Positions 12,456 through 22,535 of a stretch of DNA of 64,000 bases are shown here, piece by piece. Under the pieces are notes generated by a model that saw only the letters and a list, made by a program, of their open reading frames with translations, had not been told where the DNA came from and did no database searches. The translations under genes and the position numbers were made by a program. Origin of the DNA: Muscardinus avellanarius (taxonomy: Eukaryota > Chordata > Mammalia > Rodentia > Gliridae); NCBI GenBank assembly GCA_963383645.1, contig OY726565.1, positions 35,197,529 through 35,261,528 on the forward strand, written 5' to 3'. How positions within the stretch are numbered: the first letter of the stretch is position 1; each line of letters begins with the position of its first letter.

Positions 12456-12665
12456 CCCCTCAGTGGTATTCAGAATTTAATCCAGGGGTGTTCTACTTCT
12501 GAGCTACAACTCCAGCCTTTCTTTAATTTTTTTTATTTTTTTTGAAAAAGGGTTTTGCTAGTTTATTGAGAGTGTTGGTAAGCTGAGGCTGATATCCAAA
12601 CTGAGGTTCCCCTGTTTCAGCCTTCCAAGTACTGGGATTGCAGGTATATGCCACTATGCCCAGTG
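12456..12665 (-). mobile_element. B1-dID SINE, diverged
   Basis: An antisense dimer with CTGAGCTACAACTCCAGCC in the right arm and CCAAGTACTGGGATTGCAGG in the left arm. Confidence 0.85.
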
Positions 12666-12678
12666 AAAATATTTTATT

Positions 12679-12745
12679 TGAGTGTGTGTGTGTTTGCGTG
12701 TGTGTGTGCACGTGCGCGTGTGCGTGCAGTTGCGTGCATGCACTC
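12679..12745. repeat. (TG)n imperfect microsatellite
   Basis: Alternating purine-pyrimidine with several CG steps (GTGCACGTGCGCGTGTGCGTG). It lies just after the SINE. Confidence 0.9.
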
Positions 12746-13209
12746 ACAAGTGTGCTTTCCAAAGAAGGAAATTACAAAAAGAAAAGTTGTCTAATATTTT
12801 TGTTATCTTTAGTAGAAACAGAAGATGGTCAAGATATTTTTGTGTGACTTGGTCTTTAAAGAAAACACAATTAGAATCTACATCAGCTAAAGAAGCAAAA
12901 TGATCTTACAATGAGATGTGTTCCAAGTCTTTTAAAGTAGTCAATTCCTGTCATATCTCTGAGATTTGTCAACTATTTTCTGTCAAGAATGTTCACATTG
13001 TCATTTGATTGAGTGTAACAAAACTCGTTTGATGGAAATACTTATTTTCCATTGAGCAAAAAAGATACACAGTTGTCTTTTGCTCTCTGTAAACAAGGAA
13101 AAAATATGTGTCATTTTTTTTTATCCTGGCCAAATATTCAAATGCATAGACTTGAGCTGGTCAGCTTATATTCAGAATCTACCTTTATCTAGTAAATTTG
13201 GCCATGTTC
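12746..13209. other. Unassigned intergenic DNA
   Basis: No element recognised. Confidence 0.45.
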
Positions 13210-13325
13210 CATGGCCACTCTGGGTAAAATAAAGGTGATAATAGAGTCTATCTTATAGGGGAGTTATGAAGATCACTCTACTTCATAAATTTTCTGGATT
13301 AAAGCACCATATCAGACAAGAAACA
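13210..13325 (+). mobile_element. MIR fragment, probable
   Basis: TGGGTAAAATAAAGGTGATAA then CTTATAGGGGAGTTATGAAG parallels the MIR core (TGTAAAATGGGGATAATA, CATAGGGTTGTTGTGAGG). It is short and diverged. Confidence 0.5.
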
Positions 13326-13774
13326 CTTGTATTAACTGGTGATCTAATTCTTACATAACTTGGCAGACCTTCTTCAGTGAAATATAATATTGGAAATATT
13401 CAAACATCGCCAGCAGCATATCTCAGAAGAAAATGAATATCAGATGGTCTTTGAAACATGAGACCTTAGACTCTGCAAATAGCTTCAGCCCTCAATTGAG
13501 GACCCTCTGTGTCCTGTGTGAACAAACAAGTTCCTTATTTCTGACCTCTGGTGAAACTCATCACAACATGTGCAGTAGCAGTAGCACTAAGATTCCTCAC
13601 TCAGCAACCAGCACACATGATAAGAGTATAAATCACTGGTGGTATGGGGCAGGGCTGAGCAGATAATATACTTGTAGGTTTAGAAACTTGTGGTGTTCTT
13701 TCCAAAAATTCTACTCATAAACATAATCTCCCTTTATGCTTTAAGGCAACATTTTTCATAGACTGTAAAGGATT
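13326..13774. other. Unassigned intergenic DNA
   Basis: No element recognised. A 77-residue frame (13433-13666) has no family resemblance that I can name. Confidence 0.4.
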
Positions 13775-13815
13775 TATGGTAAAACTTCCTCATTTGAAAT
13801 TCCATATGGTAAAAC
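13775..13815. repeat. 30-bp tandem duplication split by the LTR
   Basis: The first copy is 13775-13804. The second begins at 13805 (TATGGTAAAAC) and resumes after the LTR at 14379-14397 (TTCCTCATTTGAAATTCCA). Taking out the LTR and one AAAC leaves two adjacent 30-bp copies. Confidence 0.85.
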
Positions 13816-14374
13816 TGTAAGAGTATTGAGAGGGCCATCCCACTCCCCTTATAAAGTTAGGAATATAAGAGTATTGAGAGGGCCATCCCACTCCCCTTAA
13901 AAAATTAAAACATTAGGATATAGAAGTAAGTTAAATTGTTTGGAACTTGTTTTCCTGTTAAGAATGTTTCCAAAGTGTTTTCCTGTTAAGAATGTTTCCA
14001 AAGTGTCTGGAACTTAACAGAAGAACAAGATGGCTGCAAAGAACAAGATGGCTGCACTTGTTTACTCTGTAAACCTATTGGCTGTATCCCAATGTAAATG
14101 TCCCTTCTGGGATTATAAAAGTAAGGTCTGTTTTGGGCTCAGGTTTGAGCTCCAACCACTTGCCTGCTGTCTAAGAGGCTGAATGTTAGCCCGGCCAGAA
14201 GGAAGCATTCCTCTGGTATCTGCTGGACAATTCCTCTGAATGACAAGCTTGTGAAGGAGACTTGACCCTGGCTTGCCAGTAAAGAGCTGCAGCACAATAA
14301 ACCCTGCTTGTGTGTTACATCCTTGGTGTGTTCTTCATTATTTGGGTAAGGGGGGCGATTCTCGGACCCTATCA
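13816..14374 (+). mobile_element. Solo LTR, ERV1-like, 559 bp
   Basis: It begins TGTAAGAG and ends CTATCA (TG...CA) and is flanked by the 4-bp duplication AAAC (13812-13815 and 14375-14378). A 4-bp TSD is usual for class I (gammaretrovirus-like) elements. A TATA box (TATAAAA, 14114-14120) and polyA signal (AATAAA, 14296-14301) are in the right order for U3-R-U5. The U3 carries three separate tandem duplications: 34 bp at 13818-13851 and 13866-13899, a perfect 28 bp at 13949-13976 and 13977-14004, and a perfect 18 bp at 14021-14038 and 14039-14056. No internal viral genes adjoin it, so it is a recombined solo LTR. Confidence 0.85.
14114..14120 (+). promoter_or_regulatory. LTR TATA box
   Basis: TATAAAA lies 176 bp before the LTR polyA signal, at the expected place for the U3/R boundary. 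Whether it is active is not visible from sequence. Confidence 0.6.
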
Positions 14375-14397
14375 AAACTTCCTCATTTGAAATTCCA

Positions 14398-15051
14398 GAA
14401 GACATTTACAGAGGGCCCATGTGCTTTTTTACTTTAAGTTCTCAGGGAATCCAAATGTTGTAAGATTTCTAAATTCATAAAAGAATGTTCCCCATTATCC
14501 TCAGGAAGCATGACGTGACTGTTCGTCCTGTTCATTTAATTTATTCTGATTTAAGTTCTTTTTATCTGGTGATCTCTACTTCAAGTTGGCCTTTCCTAAC
14601 AAGCACAAAGACCTATGTACATTTTGCCTGGTTCAGTAACTTCCTGAGGAAGATGAGGATATAGAAATGGAAAATAAGTTCTCTTTAAAATTAGTAGCAC
14701 CATCATCTATCCTTTTGTGTAACTCTGTTCTTACTCAGCAGCAAAATGAGAAATCATAAGCTCCAAACAATAGGCATGTTTGTGTTGCTTATTTTTGAGT
14801 TGTTTAAAAATTGTGAAAATCAGAATGTTACTACTTATAGACAACTCTATAAAACTAGAACTTTCTTATGATGCAATCATTTCAGTGGCATTTTCAAGGT
14901 GAAAATGAAATTTTAAATGCTAGGCCTTTTTGAATTCAAAGTATCGTCAGAATTTTTTTAAATGAAAACTGATATCAATGTTATAAAGAATATCATTTCG
15001 ATTTGTAAAGAATGTCTTCATATTAAAATGATTTTCTTCCAATAAAAAAGA
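14398..15051. other. Unassigned intergenic DNA
   Basis: No element recognised. Confidence 0.45.
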
Positions 15052-15060
15052 AAATATCAA

Positions 15061-15285
15061 GCCAGGCGTGGTGGTACATGGTTGTAATCCCAGCATTTGG
15101 GAGGCTGAGACTGGAGGATTGCAGTTCGCAGACAGCCTCAGCTACCTAGCGAGGTCCTCTGCAACTCAGTGAGACCCTGTTTCAAAATAAAAAATAAAAA
15201 ATTGGGCAGGGGGTATAGCTCGGAGGTCAAATGCCCCTGGGTTCCATCCCCAGACCCACCAAAAAAAATAAAGAAAGAAAAAAGT
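15061..15285 (+). mobile_element. B1-dID SINE with 9-bp TSD
   Basis: A full dimer, flanked by AAATATCAA at 15052-15060 and 15286-15294. The head GCCAGGCGTGGTGG is intact and the tail is A-rich. Confidence 0.92.
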
Positions 15286-15324
15286 AAATATCAAAGGACA
15301 GATTTAGTTGTTTATTTTTATTAT

Positions 15325-15538
15325 TTTTTTGTGTGTGTGTGTGGCACTGGGGATGGAACCCCGAGGCATTCTATCTTTGAGCTACACAATCAGCTCTGTT
15401 TTTTATTCTTTATTTTGAAACAGGGTCTCAATGAGTTGCAGAGGGCCTCACTAAGTAGTAGGTGAGGCTGGCCTTGGGCCATGATCCTCCTGTCTCAGCC
15501 TCCCACATGCTGGGATTACAAGTGTGCACCACCAGAAT
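15325..15538 (-). mobile_element. B1-dID SINE
   Basis: An antisense dimer. A GT run (15332-15343) replaces part of the tail. The right arm has CTTTGAGCTACACAATCAG, and the left arm ends near CCACCAGAATG. Confidence 0.88.
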
Positions 15539-15539
15539 G

Positions 15540-15727
15540 AGGAGAAATGCTAGTGGAATGGTGGGGGGGGGACCCAAAGAGAGAGGTAGGAAGGGGGAGG
15601 AGAAAGGGGAGATATGATGATGTCAACTATTCATATAATCTCCTGTTCATACATGAAGTTACTTATATCAATGTAAAGACTATCTGTGGGGAAAGAGGGG
15701 AGGGAAACACAAAATGAATGCTGTGTT

Positions 15728-15815
<88 letters not shown>

Positions 15816-15860
15816 TCACTCTGAACCCATTGGTATACAATGATACACCAATAAAAATCA
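15540..15860 (+). mobile_element. L1 3'UTR fragment, 5' truncated
   Basis: A G-rich polypurine run (15561-15612) is followed by a terminal block ending ACACCAATAAAAATCA. The same arrangement ends the L1 3'UTR copies at 17.9 and 51.4 kb. A three-part microsatellite interrupts it. Confidence 0.6.
15723..15813. repeat. (GT)n(AT)n(AG)n compound microsatellite
   Basis: Three dinucleotide blocks run head to tail: GT (about 15728-15747), TA (about 15748-15774) and GA (about 15775-15812). The 15631-15861 and 15686-15886 frames reading SLSL or RERE are artefacts of it. Confidence 0.95.
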
Positions 15861-16058
15861 TTTACAAATTGTGCATAGAAAGATAGTCCTTATGGTGTTG
15901 TATTAGAATCATTGCAGAGGATGTGAGAAAAAGCGATGAACCCAAGCAAGTGAGGAGAATTTACAAATTGTGCATAGAAAGATAGTCCTTATGGTGTTGT
16001 ATTAGAATCATTGCAGAGGATGTGAGAAAAAGCGATGAACCCAAGCAAGTGAGGAGAA
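15861..16058. repeat. Perfect 99-bp tandem duplication
   Basis: 15861-15959 and 15960-16058 are identical base for base. The first copy starts immediately after the A-rich end of the L1 3'UTR fragment. The family of the duplicated unit is unknown to me. Confidence 0.95.
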
Positions 16059-16119
16059 AGGGACCTTTACTAAATATGGTTTACATTCGGCCTCTACACT
16101 CTCAATGGATGCATAAAAT
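15999..16119 (+). repeat. 121-bp segment also found at 17226
   Basis: This stretch, partly inside the second tandem copy, matches 17226-17346 with about 4-5 differences over about 121 bp, in the same orientation. The two lie 1.1 kb apart, with a Tigger-type element between them. Confidence 0.9.
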
Positions 16120-16685
16120 TAGTTTGGAGACTATATTTCTTGAATCCAAAACATTAATAAGGTAATCTTAAATTTACATTAATATGCTTTACTTGTTTTA
16201 AAAATCAAGTATGTTTAAATTCAAAGTATTCTTATCCTGGTTCTGTGACTGACTTTATGTGTAACATAGGAATTACATAAAATTTTGTTGCAAAACAATT
16301 TAATTCTATAATCAATTTTCTCTTCTCCATGAAAAGAGAAGTAAAGAAAGAGAAGAATTCAGTGGTCAAGTAAGGGAGCCTAATCTTTCTTTTATTTTAC
16401 ATTGAAGAAAAATAACTCTCCATGATGACACTCAGTATTTATCTTCATTCTGTAAGTTTGTACAAGCAGGGTTACAGATTTATGCCGTTAGCAACCGAGG
16501 ATAAAAATCTTCCAACTACTAAAACAAAACATGTTGAAAAAAATTTAACACACAACTTTTAAAAAATACATCTGAGTCTGAAAAATGGAAGGAAACTTTC
16601 AGCAGAGAATGAAAACATAGGCAACCTGAAATAAGTGCAAAATCTCAAGTTAAGGCTGGGCTCTCTTGATGATATTTGACCTTAT
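16120..16685. other. Unassigned intergenic DNA
   Basis: AT-rich, with no element recognised. Confidence 0.45.
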
Positions 16686-17207
16686 TGATGCTCCTCTACT
16701 TACAAAGAGGTTATGTCCCCTAGAATTATCATACTTTGAAAATATAGTTAATAATACATTTAGTTAATAATGATGAATATCACAGCTCAGCCTACTCTGC
16801 CTTTAACTTCTCAAAAAACTATTATTGATTTAAAGTTGTGCAAAGTCACCTAATACCAACCTGTTTTCTAATCAAATGTTGAATATATAATGTACACACT
16901 CAGTTGGGCATTGTGTAGACATGAAAGGGTGTGGAAAACACAGAATATAATATTCACCTAACCCTGACAGTACAAAGCACTACATGGAACTGATTTTACC
17001 CTCGTGATAGCACGGCTTCCTGGCAGCTGTGGCGGGCTGCTGCACTCAGCATCTTCAGAGACTAACTTACTGCATAGCATTTGTCTGGGTAAATCCCCAA
17101 ATTCAAGATTCAGAGTATGGTTTCTACTCGGTACATATTGCTTTTGCACCACCATGAAGTTAAAAAATTGTAAGTCAAATCATCATTCACTGGGTACCAT
17201 CACTACT
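16686..17207. mobile_element. Tigger/MER2-type DNA transposon relic
   Basis: The ends carry the family's 'CTCCTCxACTTAC...' left terminus (16691) and a matching right terminus that ends GTAAGTCAAATCATC...GGGTACCATCA. The middle has the GTGATAGCACGGCTTCCTGGC block. It is a non-autonomous, pogo-like element with no transposase ORF. It lies opposite to the copy at 23471. Confidence 0.72.
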
Positions 17208-17225
17208 AGAAATTTAGAGCTTTGA

Positions 17226-17346
17226 GTATTAGAATCTTTGCAGAGGATGTGAGAAAAAGCGATGAACCCAAGCAAGTGAGGAGAAAGGGACCTTTACTAA
17301 ATATGGTTTACATTCGACCTCTACAACCTCAATGGATGCATAAAAA
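17226..17346 (+). repeat. Third copy of the 99-bp duplicated unit
   Basis: It matches 15999-16119 at roughly 96 percent by hand count. It starts 18 bp after the Tigger relic, so a local segmental duplication is likelier than transposition. Confidence 0.9.
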
Positions 17347-17879
17347 TAGAGATGAAATCAGAATTTGTAAAATATAAAGAATATAGAGAATCATCAAAGA
17401 TAAATACTAATAATTAGAAAAGACTAGCAAAATAGATAAACTTTAGGAATAATTGTGTCACAAGATGAAGCAACAAAGATATAAATATTATTAGTGGAAA
17501 TCCCATCATAACTAGACATACAGCATGTATTATCATTAATATAGTACTATGATAGCTTTATATCAGTAAATGTGAAGGCAGATAAAATTTACATAATCCT
17601 TGATAATAAAATTTAATCAACTTGAATTAAAGAAAAATACAAAAGTAGCAATATAACTGTCATCTCAAATTCAAGAAACTACAGTTCTGCAATAATTAAA
17701 GTGGTTAAAGGCACACACACACTTTGTGAATATGAAATAGTACCTTACTGATTCTGTTTTTCTGGAGAACCTTAACACAATAATAAAGCATGGATTTTTG
17801 TGGAATCATTTACTTTACTTGTAAAAGAATGGTCTGACATGAGATAGCAGGTGATTTACAACATATCAAAAAATTCATA
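17347..17879. other. Unassigned intergenic DNA
   Basis: AT-rich, with no element recognised. Confidence 0.45.
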
Positions 17880-18045
17880 TCATAGTCAACCACTAAGCCA
17901 AGCATGGAAGGGAGGGATGGGGAGGGAGTGGGGTGGGAACTGGGTAGGGGCTAACTGGGTGATGTGTACATGTATGTATACACAAGGTTTATTTAACCAC
18001 ATTATGATGTATAAATACAATGTGCAAATAAAAAAATAAAAAATG
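17880..18045 (+). mobile_element. L1 3'UTR fragment, 5' truncated
   Basis: It starts at CAACCACTAAGCCAAGCATG. It holds a G-rich run (17909-17950), then ATGATGTATAAATACAATG, and ends in an A-rich tail. It is the reverse complement match of the terminal 3'UTR of the antisense L1 at 18428, and nearly the same as 51345-51505. Confidence 0.75.
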
Positions 18046-18174
18046 GCAGTGTAAGACTTGCCTTTAAAAATTGGAAAAATTAAGAAATTACCATGTTTTT
18101 TCCCCCTGTCCATCACACTTTTTCTGACCAGCATATCAGATTAGAATAAAAAATTTCAATAAAGAACAAAAAAG

Positions 18175-18405
18175 ACTGAGCTTAGAGGTGCATGCTTAAA
18201 ATTCCAGTGCTTGGGAGATTGAGACAGGAGGATTGCAGGTTAAAGGAGATTGAGACAGGAGGGTTGGAGGTTCAAGGCCAGCTTCATCAACTTAGCGAGG
18301 CCCTCAGTAACTTAGCAAAACCCTGTTTCAAAAATATTAGGTATGGGAATGTCTCTTAGAGGTAGAATTCTCCTGGGTTCAATTCCCAGTACCAAGGGGA
18401 AAAAA
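18175..18405 (+). mobile_element. B1-dID SINE with internal 31-bp duplication
   Basis: The segment 18214-18244 is repeated with few changes at 18245-18275, lengthening the B1 arm. The right arm ends CAATTCCCAGTACCAAGG. Confidence 0.88.
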
Positions 18406-19526
18406 GAGAAAATAAAAATGAATAAAACTGTTTAACTTTTTTTTATTAGTGCATTTTAATCATACAAGATGGCGGAGGTATACAGCACATATCACTCATT
18501 TAGCCCTTCCCCAGTTCCCACTCCATTCCCTTCCCCCTTCCTCCTTCTCATGTTCAGCTTAGTGATTGACTTTAATATATTTGTGAATGTTCAACATGTG
18601 CATTAGTAAATTTTCCTCTTCCCCACTCCAATCACCCTCAGTTAGGTTGCCTTATTTGCTCATCTCAAGTTTCTCCTTGGTCTAGAGTCCCTCCTATGAC
18701 CCATTTTCTCTCTAGCTTTTGCATATTAAGGAAAGCATCAGATCCTTTACTTTTTGTGACTGACTAATCTCAATTAGCATAATGTTCTCCAGTTACATCC
18801 ATTTACCTGCAAATGACATAATTTTGCTCTTCTTTATGGCTGAGTAAAATTCCATTGTGATATGTGTACATATACCATAGTTTTGTAATCTGTTCATCTG
18901 TTGATGGACATCTTAGCTGGTTCCTTAGTTTGGCAATTGTGAATTTTTCAGCTATAAACTTGGTATGCATGCATTAATCTGGTAGTTTGGTATCTATTCT
19001 TTTTGGTAGATATTTAGAAATGGTATTTCTGGATCATATGGTAGGTTCATTCCAGTTCTTCTAAGGATCCTCCATACTGTTTTCCAGAGTGGCTACAAAA
19101 ATAATTTGCAATCACATCAACAGTATATTAGAGTTCCCACTTCTCCACATTCTTGCTGTAATTTGTTGTTTGTGTTTTGAATGATTGCCATTCTAATTGG
19201 AGTTAGGTGAAATCTCAGGATAGTTTTGATTTGCGTCTCTCTCATTGCTAATGATGTGGAATATTTTTTCATAAATGTACTGGCCATTTGAATTTCTTTT
19301 GTGAAGTGTCTATTTAGTTTACTTGCCCATTTTTGATTGGGTTATTGGTTTCCTTAGGAGTGAGTATTTTTTAGTTCTTTGTATATTCTAAATATTAGTG
19401 CCCTGTAGGAGGAGTAGTTCACAAAAATCTCCCATTCTGTCAGCTCTCTGTTGAGGTTCCTGATAGTTTTCCTTTGTTGTACAGAAGCTCTTCAGTTTAC
19501 TGTAATCCCATATTGATCCTCCTTTT

Positions 19527-20397
19527 CTTTTTTTAAGAGTAAGAAATATGTATTCTCAAGCAGAAAAAACAAAGTCATGTCAAATTGCAAGGGGTTCCCA
19601 AAAACCTGGTGTCTATGTCCAAGATGAAATCTGAAAAGGATCCCTGAAATCTTATTAGCACCTTGGGTGAGAGGCCTCAGTCCCTTCCCGCAAAGGTGAC
19701 ACGCCTGGTATCATGTAGCTACTAAAGCCATGCCATCATTCTTTCCACATCTCTTCATAGACTGCTTTGCAGAACTACTTTGTATAGTAAAATGAAACTT
19801 TAAGAACCACAAACGCTCTTTGGAACAATAATGTATAAAAGCCTGACATTTTTTCTGTTTCTCCAGTGCATTCATTTATGTTAATTTTGGGGGGCTGAAC
19901 TCAGGCATTCGACTTTCGAGCCATACACCTGGAGTTATTTTTTTTTAAACAGTCTTGCTAGTTTGATGAGATTCTCACTACTTGCTGAAGCTGTCCTGGA
20001 ACCTGCAATTCTTCTGTCTCAGCCTCCCAAGTACTGGGATTACAGGCCATGCCCAGCTGTGTTTATGTTTGCAATATAACCAATGACAGCTCAGAACCTG
20101 GTATGTAATGGGGCTGAAGCAATGAAATTGGATTTCTCAGCTGTCAGCCATTTCTACATCCAATATATCCAATATTCTGGTGTATACCTGCTAGACTAAA
20201 TATCCCCTGCCCAATAATTTCCATACTTCCTTTTTGTGATTTAAGAATCTATGATTATTTATCACTAATCCAAATACCTTATGCTATGCTTGATGGTGTC
20301 CCTTCCAAAATTTATGTTGAACTTAATTTTCAATACAACAGTACTAAGGGTTCTGACCTTGCTGGGTGCAGTGGCACAGACCTATAAATCCTCCTTT
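19527..20397 (-). mobile_element. Unidentified 871-bp retro-insertion in L1
   Basis: It is flanked by an 11-bp direct repeat ATCCTCCTTTT (19516-19526 and 20398-20408) and has a poly-T run next to the left copy (19528-19534). Read on the complement, it therefore ends in an A tail. This is the mark of L1-mediated retroposition. It holds a SINE near the middle. I do not recognise the rest: a processed pseudogene, an older repeat, or a composite are all possible. The right edge (20366-20397) resembles a B1 head on the plus strand, so the right part may be a separate event. Confidence 0.6.
19884..20062 (-). mobile_element. B1-dID SINE, diverged
   Basis: An antisense dimer inside the 871-bp insertion, with CGAGCCATACACCTGG in the right arm and CCCAAGTACTGGGATTACAGG in the left. 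Confidence 0.8.
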
Positions 20398-20726
20398 TAA
20401 TTCCTTGTGCCTTTGAGGTCTTGTAGAGAAAGTTTTTACCTGTGCCTATATGTTGAAGTGTTGAACTATACCCTCTTCAAGTGGCTGCAAAATCTCTGGT
20501 TTGATTTCCAGGTTTTTGATCCATCTAGATTTGACTCTTGTGAAGGGTGAGAAAGTGGGATTTATTTCAATTTTTCTTCATATCATATCACAACCATTAT
20601 TTGTTGAAGATGGTATCTTTTTTCCAGTGTATGCTTTGGCCTCTTTATCAAATATTAATTGGCTGTAAGTGTGTGGCTTTGTTTTTGAGTCTTCTATTCT
20701 GCTCCTTTGGTCTATGTGTTTATATG

Positions 20727-21093
20727 TTTCTTCTTCTTCTTCTTCTTCTTCTTCTTCTTCTTCTTCTTCTTCTTCTTCTTCTTCTTCTTCTTCTTCTTCT
20801 TCTTCTTCTTCTCCTTCTTCTTCTTCTTCTTCTTCTTCTTCTTCTTCTTCTTCTTCTTCTTCTTCTTCTTCTTCTTCTTCTTCTTCTTCTTTCTTCTCCT
20901 TCTCCTCCTCCTCTTCCTCCTCCTCCTCCTCCTCCTCCTCCTCCTCCTCCTCCTCCTTCTTCTTCTCCTCCTCCTCCCTCTCCCTCTCCCTCTCCCTCTC
21001 CCTCTCCCTCTCCCTCTCCCTCTCCTTCTCCTTCTCCTTCTCCTTCTACTTCTACTTCTCCTTCTCCTTCTTCTTCTTCTTTCTTCTTCTTCT
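20727..21093. repeat. 367-bp polypyrimidine tract
   Basis: Pure C/T on the plus strand except for two A residues (21048 and 21054). It runs (CTT)n, then (CCT)n, then (CCCTCT)n, (CCTTCT)n and back to (CTT)n. It sits in the L1 where the flanking ORF2 sequence is continuous (TATATG before, TGTCAATACCATG after). The poly-Ser, poly-Phe, poly-Leu and poly-Lys/Arg frames here are artefacts. Confidence 0.97.
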
Positions 21094-21124
21094 GTCAATA
21101 CCATGCTATTTTTATTACTGTGGC

Positions 21125-21126
21125 GC

Positions 21127-21168
<42 letters not shown>

Positions 21169-21368
21169 TACTAGGGATGAAACACAGGTGCCTTCTACCT
21201 CTGAGATACACCCACAGCCCTAATTTTTAGTCTATTTTTAGTTTTGAAACAGGGTCTCACTGAGTTGCAAAGGGCCTCAATAAGTAGCTGAGGCTGTCCA
21301 GGAACCGTGATCTTCTGGTCTTCGCCTCCCAAATGCTTGGATTGTAAGTGTGTGCCACCATGCCTGGC
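21125..21368 (-). mobile_element. B1-dID SINE with (GT)n tail
   Basis: Flanked by TACTGTGGC (21116-21124) and TACTATGGC (21369-21377). The A-rich tail has become a GT run (21128-21168). The L1 sequence resumes after it. Confidence 0.9.
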
Positions 21369-21802
21369 TACTATGGCTTTTTAATATAGTTTGAAGTTAA
21401 GTATTGTCATGCCTCCTGCATGATTTTTGTTGTTGAGAACTACTTTGGCTATTCTGGGTTTTTGTTGTTCCAGATGAATTTAAGGACTTATTTTTCTATG
21501 TCTGAGGGAAATAACCTTGGTAATTTAATGGGTATTGCATTGAATCTGTGTATCACTTTTGGAAGAATGGCCATTGTGGTGATATTTATTCTGCCTATCC
21601 AAAAGCATGGAAGATCTTTCACTTTTCTAAATTCTTCTTCAATTTCTTTTAAAAAATGTTTTATAATTTTCTCTGTAGAGGTTTCCTTGGTTAGGTTTAT
21701 TCCTAAGTATTTTATTTTCTGTGAAGTAACCTGACTAAAAGTGTTTTTTGGATTTCTTTTTCAGTGAATTTATAGTTGGCATATAGGGAAGCTTCTGATT
21801 TT

Positions 21803-22006
21803 CTTTATTTTTTTAATTTTTATTTTGGTGGTACTGGGGAAGGAACCCTTCTACCTCTGGGCTACACTCCCAGACCTATTTTTTTATATATTTTTATTTG
21901 GAAACAGGGTCTCTTAAGCCAGCAAGGCTGGCTTCGAACCTGCGTGTTCCTCCTGTCTCTGCCTCCCAAGCATGGGGATTACAAGCATGCGCCACCACGC
22001 CCGGCA
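21803..22006 (-). mobile_element. B1-dID SINE, 'TTAAGCCAG' subtype, 14-bp TSD
   Basis: A perfect TSD AAGCTTCTGATTTT (21789-21802 and 22007-22020) in L1 ORF2. It has CTTAAGCCAGCAAGGCTGG and the CCACCACGCCCGGC head. It is well preserved, so a recent insertion. Confidence 0.95.
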
Positions 22007-22312
22007 AAGCTTCTGATTTTTTAAGATTTATTTTGTACCTAGACACTTTGCTGAATTTGTTGATCAGTTCTATAAGCTTTTGGGTTGTGTTTGTTTAATC
22101 TTCTAAATCTTCATGTCATCTGCAAATAGGGATAGTTTTAGTTCTTCTATTCCTATTTATACTCCTTTGATTTCCTTCTTTTGCCTTATTGCTCTGGAAC
22201 ACACACACATTCCAATTAATTTGTGTATTCTCACAATAATATTTTACTAAATTTAGCTTTAAAACCAGTATTTAAAATACCAAGATAAAAGAATATTTAA
22301 GGAATAGAGTTA

Positions 22313-22520
22313 TTCTTTTTTGCGGGTCTGAGCATGGAACCCAGGGGCATTCAGCCTCGGAGCTACACCCTTTGCCCTATATTTTATTTTTTAATTTGAA
22401 ACAGGGTCACACTAAGTTGCGGAGGGCCTCACTAGGTAGCTGAGTCTGTCTGAGAACCACGATCTTCCTGTCTCAGCCTCCTGAATGCTGGGATTACAAG
22501 TGTGTGCTACCACACCCAGC
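22313..22520 (-). mobile_element. B1-dID SINE with 15-bp TSD
   Basis: TAAGGAATAGAGTTA (22298-22312) and TAAGGAATATAGTTA (22521-22535) differ at one base. The dimer is complete. Confidence 0.93.
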
Positions 22521-22535
22521 TAAGGAATATAGTTA

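Larger units (their letters stand above)
18428..22200 (-). mobile_element. L1, 5' truncated, heavily interrupted
   Basis: On the complement it runs from the ORF2 reverse-transcriptase region (about 22200) to the 3'UTR and A-rich tail (poly-T at 18437). The 3'UTR holds a polypurine run (complement of 18507-18548). ORF2 sequence resumes after each insertion, at 19516/20409, 20726/21094, 21124/21378 and 21802/22021, which shows one original element of about 2.3 kb. Nested inside are an 871-bp insertion, two SINEs and a long polypyrimidine tract. Confidence 0.88.

Noticed and set aside
20547..21230. Long frames of poly-Ser, poly-Phe, poly-Leu and poly-Lys/Arg (up to 227 codons)
   Set aside because: They are six-frame readings of a polypyrimidine microsatellite inside an antisense L1.
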